Origin: Scolecobasidium constrictum UM 578
Lineage: Eukaryota > Ascomycota > Dothideomycetes > Venturiales > Sympoventuriaceae
Length of the DNA stretch: 64,000 nucleotides
Direction: 5' to 3'
Assembly (NCBI GenBank): GCA_000611715.1
Contig: AZYM01000124.1
Coordinates: forward strand, 1-64,000
A program made the position numbers and the translations under genes. How positions within the stretch are numbered: position 1 is the first letter of the stretch; each line of letters opens with the position of its first letter. Below the pieces are notes generated by a model, which searched no databases, had not been told where the DNA came from, and saw only the letters and a program-made list of their open reading frames with translations. This document shows positions 58,701 through 64,000 of the stretch, one piece after another.

Positions 58701-59309
58701 TGACCTAATCGATGCTAATCTCCCATGAAGAGACCCGTTGAATACGTTCTCTGGAGCATTGAGACTCAAACTGCTCTTGTTATCGTGCCTGAGGAAGTCG
58801 AGCTCATCATTCCAATCCTTCGAATGATGGAAAGTCCTCCCGTTCATCTGATTTCCTATGCCGCTCCAATGACAAGGAATATGTTTCACTTTTGTTGTCT
58901 GGACTACTATGCCCTTCCGTGCTTGCCCCAGCACCACGCGTTTCCAGAGTGGCTTAGCACCGAGTTGGGCATTTTGGGTGGTCGCCTTTATTTCACGTTT
59001 GCTGAGTACGAACCACTAAGGAAACACTTGGATGCTCTCGCGGCGCCTTCGTCACAGATGCAAGAAGCTCTTCCCACGCGAAAGTTCATCGCCTTCTTGT
59101 TCGACTGGTTGTCGGTCAGACGCAAGAGTCAAGACATCACATTGACACCCATGGGTTACCTCTGCACCGGCAAGGCATTGCACGAGACGCACCCATTCTT
59201 CGGAGCTGCGGCAAGAGAGGAAGATATAGTGACGGCCATTGCGGAGAGCAATAGCACCTCCCCGACAAACGAATGCAACAGCAGTGACAGCGAACCCGAA
59301 CATGGTTGA
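49716..59309 (+). CDS. Giant DUF3638/DUF3645 P-loop ATPase-like protein, intact, 3121 aa
   Basis: Five exons: 49716-50056, 50114-55965, 56034-57866, 57920-58680 and 58731-59309. The GT-AG introns are 57, 68, 53 and 50 nt; the spliced CDS is exactly 3122 codons. The N-terminus (MVSLILVFNHLVLPAELPKC) matches the conserved head of this family. Intron 2 splits the P-loop: splicing 55965 to 56034 gives NMGKGKTSCIVPM (Lys at about 2066), a Walker A like the family's M-G-E-G-K-S-S. Walker B and DEAH-type box: YLDEAHTRGTDLKL at about 2641. MRLRQLATTQSVVFFAPPEV resembles a helicase/SecA-like motor segment. An internal Cys pair block (CVCTRKTDG, GCTKCYHW) near residue 620 may bind metal. Such proteins are often auto-labelled ubiquitinyl hydrolase; I see nothing to support that. 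Role unknown. The dead paralogue lies head-to-head 2.4 kb away. Confidence 0.93.
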
Positions 59310-59679
59310 CAGAAATGATGGTCACATCATCACCACCCGCCTAGCTCCAAGGTGAGCAAGAAAGCGTTTAGTACAAACTGCTCTTTTATAGCGCCGTGGG
59401 GCCTTTGTTCAAAGGCTTTAGAGCAGTGAATAGCCTAACTGTCTGCCCAATCTTCGTAAAATCTTTCCAAGGAGACCACGTAGTCTTGAATTTCCTCTTC
59501 AAACTGTTCGGCAGTGTTTCGGATCTTATAAACCAGTCCATTCATAGGCGAGAACAAAGGTTTAGTCCGCTGTTCTACGAGCTCCTATATTTCATTTAGT
59601 TATGCAGTGAGAAACACCATGTGGGCCTATACCTTATATAAGTCCTCGCTAAGAGTTTCAGTCATGACAGAAGATTGAC
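59310..59679. other. 3' flank of the DUF3638 gene
   Basis: No gene supported. Probably 3' UTR, then the approach to the minisatellite. Confidence 0.35.
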
Positions 59680-59905
59680 TCAGTGGTGACCTCAGTGGTG
59701 ACCATCCCGAACCTACTCGAATTTTCCGTGAGATCCTTGAGCTCCATGACCTTACTCGGTGACTTCCTCGGCCCTGTGTGAATTTTCCGTGGTCTCGGTG
59801 CCCTTTGTCGAATTCCCCGTGGCCTCGGCGGCCTCCATGACCCGAGTGGTGACCAACCCGAACCTGGTTGGATTTCCCGTGAGCTCCGTGAGCCCCATGA
59901 CCTGT
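59680..59905. repeat. GC-rich minisatellite, patch 3
   Basis: Units such as ggtgaccatcccgaacctac, gaattttccgtg, cctcggcggcctcc, cccgagtggtgaccaacccg and cctggttggatttcccgtga are the same family as the patches at 27300-27595 and 28110-28265, over 31 kb away. Confidence 0.7.
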
Positions 59906-60708
59906 GCTTCCGCTTTAGGGAGTCGCTTCATTTACAGACAACAGTTCCATCCCGAAGCCGAACGCAGTAATAGACACAACCGCACGGTCATCGGTCTCCA
60001 TACGGCGTACGAAACAATGGGGATACACGGATGCAGCGCCGCACGAGTGGTCAGCCGCGCGCGTCCTTCTTCCCATGGGAGGTGCACCAGGTGAGGGCCA
60101 CTCTGCCGGAGCGGACCAACGAGAGGGCAGATTGCTGCCGGGACGTGAGTAGATTTTCAACGGAGATCGCTCCAGGAAGTCTATCACTATTTGATAAAGC
60201 AGACTTAAGCTTAAAACAGACTCATCGCCCAGATTTCAGCGAGGCTCGGTAAATGCATGACAGTGACTTATTTGCTGCAGGATGCATAACTCGCCGAAAA
60301 TTGACTCAAATTTTACTCTTTTTTCGTCATTGGCCTCAACCAGGGCTGAAGAAAGCAGGTCAACACGAACGACCAGCTGCAAAATGCTTCAAAAACTGTC
60401 TATATTGGCAGCCAACCCCTCCTCCCTTTTGCACTATCATCACAAAAAAACTGTACTCGCACGCTAGAAGACATGTTAGCGCCAGTATACACATTAAGAA
60501 GCCTCTGGATCCTACAATGCAAGATCTGCTACGTCGGACGACCGAGCAACACCCAATCTTTGCCCTTCATCTCTACTCTATGGAAAGACAGGCCTACGAG
60601 TGAGATATACTACATAGTCTTTCTTTCATAACATGTCAGCTACTTCACATCGTTACTCGCTTGGATTCGATAGTACTCAGCAGAGTCTCTGCTTTAGCCA
60701 TCCAGCCA
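59906..60708. other. Intergenic before the F-box-like gene
   Basis: A 116-codon plus frame (60253-60603) and smaller ones have no motif. The last ~100 bp should include the promoter of the next gene. Confidence 0.35.
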
Positions 60709-61611
60709 ATGAATCTCTTGTTCAAACTTCTGGCTTTACCTGCAGAGACAGAGACCAAAGCTAAGCCAGGATATCCCAATCTTCTGGACCTTCCCTTGGA
60801 GCTTCGAGAACAGATTTACCGACATGCATTGCATGACGAGACGTATCTGCCTCGTCACATAAGACGCAAGTCCTCAATATATGCGCTACGATACGACAAC
60901 GATTTTAATCGAACGAATCATGCCAAATCCTGTCCTCGATTCTCGTATACAACTCAGCCACGAGCACAACATCTCAATCCGAGTCGTGCAACGTCACGAA
61001 GGATCAAGGTCCAGAACTATGCCTTCGGGTTATTCTTAACGTCACGAGCGATAGGTAGCGAAGCAGCTTCCATTTTCTTCCACATACACCATTCCCATCT
61101 CCAAGATTGTTACCAGCTTCATTTATTTCTGGAGAATACACCACATGCCCATCTACGCCGCATCAAGAGCGTCAGTGTGGGGATGTGCTGGCACGATGTC
61201 ATATCACCCGCACAGAAAGACCTGGATGGTAGCCTCCGCAGCGGATACAACAGAACTTGGCCACCGCCTTTATCCGAGTCGATCTCGCAGTTGTGCGCAC
61301 TGTGTTCGAGGCTGAAGTATTTAGAGCTAATTCCTCATGAGCATTGGCGCCCTGAAGAAAGCCGACACCTGGTTGAAGCCTTGTGTAGTCTTGGCCTTGA
61401 GCAGCTGTCCATCCCCATGTCACATCCACCTTCTGGGCACCCTCTTCAGAAATCGATGGTTGCACTACAGCAGATTGAACAGCTTGTTAATGCTAGAGGG
61501 GCACCAAGGGTTTGTGACCGTGATCCTGGCATTGCAACATATTATGAGATTGAACTAACGATATTCCAGATCACCGACGTCACCAATAATCAGCCAAGTG
61601 GTTTGATGTAA
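60709..61611 (+). CDS. F-box-like fungal protein, 300 aa
   Basis: I chose the first ATG at 60709 (MNLLFKLLALPAETETKAKP); the frame is open upstream only from a TTG at 60661. An F-box-like start motif, LLDLPLELREQIYRHAL, lies at about residues 27-43. Then come the fungal-type body LFLTSRAIGSEAASIFFHIH, LHLFLENTPHAHLRRIKSVS and a Leu-rich segment (ISQLCALCSRLKYLELIPHE). This architecture is common in Pezizomycotina F-box/DUF7730-like proteins. F-box proteins recruit targets to SCF ubiquitin ligases through Skp1; targets are unknown. No intron needed. Confidence 0.75.
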   Translation: MNLLFKLLALPAETETKAKPGYPNLLDLPLELREQIYRHALHDETYLPRHIRRKSSIYALRYDNDFNRTNHAKSCPRFSYTTQPRAQHLNPSRATSRRIKVQNYAFGLFLTSRAIGSEAASIFFHIHHSHLQDCYQLHLFLENTPHAHLRRIKSVSVGMCWHDVISPAQKDLDGSLRSGYNRTWPPPLSESISQLCALCSRLKYLELIPHEHWRPEESRHLVEALCSLGLEQLSIPMSHPPSGHPLQKSMVALQQIEQLVNARGAPRVCDRDPGIATYYEIELTIFQITDVTNNQPSGLM

Positions 61612-63327
61612 ATCTGGCAAGTCTATATGCCTGATAGTCCGTGTCAGATCACGTCCGGGCAGGGAACTTGTCTGTCGCAGTCGTTGGCATCGAGGAACTG
61701 AGGTAGCGCGACTACGTTGTCAGAAATGGCATGGTCGATGGTTGCGCGATGGGATAATGTAGCAATTCCTGACTGTGATACCGAGGCCTCTTGAAGACTC
61801 GGGATGACAGCAGCTATTTCGCGCGAGGAGTCTTCGCAATATCCTACTGGCTGATGGTCATGCACAAGGCTTGAAGTAGAGATGAGAAACAACTACGTGT
61901 ACCTAGTTGCTCTTAATCAAGATCAAAATTAAATGCATGAGGCTACAAGGAACAACAAGTACCAGACAAGGCACCAGCGCGCTAGCCAGGCAATGCCTCT
62001 ATGGCAAGCGTCGACTTCATCCATCAAGATTGTGATGTGGTTCTTTTGTACTTTGATAGCGACTGTCCCTGTGCCAAGTTGGATGGCTGCTCGTAGAGTC
62101 CGAACTCTTGGAGGGCTACCACTCCTTTCGGCCGTTGGAAGGCTTTGCTTCGATGGGTGCATGTGTTGCACCGCCGTTTCTTGCGCAGTGACCTAGGTCG
62201 ATCAGCCTGGCGTCTTCCGTGTTGGTAATGAAGTCCCGCATTATGTCTAGCTTCTTATAGGACACATCTCACATCTCACATTCAGCTGTAACCGAACTAA
62301 TATTTCTGAAGATCCCTCTAATCTATGCACGCCATGAACGACAGATACTCCGCCGAATCCGCCCAAACGAGATCAGTAACGTCGTGGCCACCAGGTTCTT
62401 TATGGATGGATGTCTGTAGTCCTCCTTAAAGTCCTGGCTCAGAAGTTCGATCAAGGCTTCTTCTTGCTTGTTCAGGAGCGATAGCGATAGGTAAAGCCCC
62501 AGTATCATATTGTCCTCGTTGATGCAAACTGCTCCCTGCATGATCGATAGTGGGGTTCGTGAGCTGCTGAAGTAGGGCTTTCACGTTCCGCTCGCCATCC
62601 AGAAGCGAGGTGTCAGCTGTGTTGCATGTGCCTTACCCAACTACATCCAAGCAACTCAACCTCAACCTCTCGACTTCAGGGCGTCACGGCGCTTGCTGAA
62701 TTGATGGTATAGCTTCTAGTCCTTCACTTTGACCTTATCTCCTGCAGAACCTCGGACTACGCTCTATGACCCATAAGCCTTTGGAGATTCCCTGAAGCTC
62801 GCGAGGGTGTTCGCTGAGTTTCCCAAGCATGCGATGGAGGCCCAAGGCTCAATCTTTGTAGGTGAACGTCTTCACTTCAATTATTATGCCACTTTTCGCC
62901 ATTGCGGTTCTGGCAGGTAGAGAAGATGTTCGACATCGTCCTCACCTTAATCGATATAATGGCTTACGCAAGGTTCCCTTCGACTCCGTACCAGTGTAGA
63001 GCACTCGACTTCTTGAATCTCTTTATTTTTTTCATCTCGCGTTTACGCTATGACTCCTTTTGTTGGCCACCTGCACCGGCAACCTCACCCTTTGGAGGAC
63101 CACGTTTGACACTTAGCAGTTACCAGCCACGAAAGATTTATACTCCCAATCTTTGCTGTTTCTGGACCACTCCCTTCGAATGCCAGCGCTTTTGGGAACT
63201 CGGTTTAATTTCAAAATGAGAGGTGCGTTAGCATTTGAGCCATGTCCTAATAAAGCCTATGGGCAATATTGGGTGACTTGTTTAAGTCAGCGGCATTCTA
63301 CAGTTTGTTCTGGCTTGGAACAAAGCC
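61612..63327. other. Long stretch without a supported gene
   Basis: Frames at 61644-61892, 61929-62196, 62323-62541 and 62902-63219 are short, overlap antisense partners and have no motif I recognise. No RIP-like AT enrichment. A small spliced gene could be hidden here, but I cannot support one. Confidence 0.35.
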
Positions 63328-63837
63328 TCAGATATCTGCTAGCTTCTCTCTCCACATGAGGATCGGATGGAAAAGCGTGGGTAATTCTTGCTGACTACAG
63401 AAGAGATTTCCTGTGGAATCAACGAAGCTGTATTCCTGCTTTTCATGCTCTGATTTCGCAGCCGTCCGGTAGTATTGTGATTTCTGGGGTACACCATACC
63501 GGTCAGAACCGAAAGTAGGCTTGTACAAGCCTGCACAAAGTCGACCAGTGTAGTTTAGGTCCTTCTTGATGTGCTCTAGGAAGTTTACGTTCTCTACTGC
63601 TGCTCTCGTCGCTTCTGCTTGTGTGGAGCTGATCGTGGTTTGGATGTTCGTGTAGTCGGTGGCTCGAAGAGTTTTTCTGATCAGGCGAGTGCGCCTCTGA
63701 TAATTATCTTGACTAGCTCTACGGTGATGTGCGATTCTCTCGCGCGTTCGATGACGTTGATTTGTTTGTCTGAGGTAGTTACCGACTTGCGTAGCATGCT
63801 TACGGAGTTCGTTCAGGCTGCACGCGCAGGGCGGCAC
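63328..63837 (-). CDS. Hypothetical protein, 169 aa (weak)
   Basis: Open from MPPCACSLNELRKHATQVGN to WREKLADI. It is rich in Arg, Thr and Gln with a probably helical first half (RHRTRERIAHHRRASQDNYQ) and a mixed second half (RLCAGLYKPTFGSDRYGVPQ). No family recognised. An opposite-strand frame overlaps (63619-63891). Either could be chance; this one is longer and has the more protein-like composition. Confidence 0.3.
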   Translation of the reverse strand: MPPCACSLNELRKHATQVGNYLRQTNQRHRTRERIAHHRRASQDNYQRRTRLIRKTLRATDYTNIQTTISSTQAEATRAAVENVNFLEHIKKDLNYTGRLCAGLYKPTFGSDRYGVPQKSQYYRTAAKSEHEKQEYSFVDSTGNLFCSQQELPTLFHPILMWREKLADI

Positions 63838-64000
63838 AGATCCAACAGTGTACTTCGTGACTACTTGGCTGCGTGGGTGCGTAGATTATGATGTTTGAAT
63901 ACCAAAGATCTGCGTTCTCGCTGTGTGGGAGTTTTTCTATTCTAAATCACATTTTCTTCTCAATGTCTACAGCCAAGTTCATTGCACGGACCAGGCATTG

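Noticed and set aside
1..64000. CRISPR arrays, bacterial operons, rRNA genes
   Set aside because: No regularly spaced identical repeats, no Shine-Dalgarno-led gene strings and no rRNA-like blocks; the DNA is fungal nuclear in character.

Overview
The window looks like nuclear DNA from a filamentous ascomycete (Pezizomycotina, plausibly Dothideomycetes; I cannot name the species). The introns are short (44-71 nt) with CTNAC-like branch sites. There are fungal-type NACHT/ankyrin, DUF3638/DUF3645, F-box-like and 3CxxC genes. Repeats decay by repeat-induced point mutation (RIP): CpA/TpG become TpA, and TGG or CAG codons become TAG.

Layout. 1-2000: RIP-decayed Ty1/copia-like element (minus strand) cut by the window edge. 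2335-4489: decayed RNase III-like gene. 5249-7117: broken CCCH zinc-finger gene converging on an RBR-type E3 ligase gene. 8340-8640: Tad1-like LINE scrap. 8653-12035: the most interesting block, a UMP/CMP-kinase-like gene, a viperin (RSAD2) homologue and a CYTH/triphosphate-tunnel gene. 13064-20335: complete but RIPped Ty3/gypsy chromovirus with 425-bp LTRs, a 5-bp target duplication and an antisense accessory ORF. 21599-26779: 3CxxC zinc-binding gene, first copy of a BTB/helical-protein repeat, RNase III-like fragments and a second decayed RNase III-like gene. 27300-28265: GC-rich minisatellite. 28496-31187: NACHT-ankyrin STAND (NLR-like) receptor gene. 31390-33512: LINE RNase H scrap and second copy of the BTB/helical repeat. 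34313-37348: three unrecognised genes. 37945-47337: RIPped minus-strand pseudogene of a giant DUF3638/DUF3645 ATPase. 49716-59309: the intact plus-strand paralogue (3121 aa, five exons), head-to-head with the pseudogene. 59680-59905: another patch of the minisatellite. 60709-61611: F-box-like gene. The last 2.4 kb carry little I can support.

How the genes may work together. Viperin makes chain-terminating ddh-nucleotides from NTPs, and in animals its gene sits beside a CMP kinase (CMPK2) that feeds it. Here a fungal viperin is head-to-head with an NMP kinase and tail-to-tail with a CYTH triphosphatase-like gene, which suggests a compact antiviral-nucleotide module. RNase III-like genes, a NACHT-ankyrin receptor, an RBR ligase and a 3CxxC protein lie in the same 30 kb. 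A wider innate-immunity neighbourhood is therefore possible, but that is inference.
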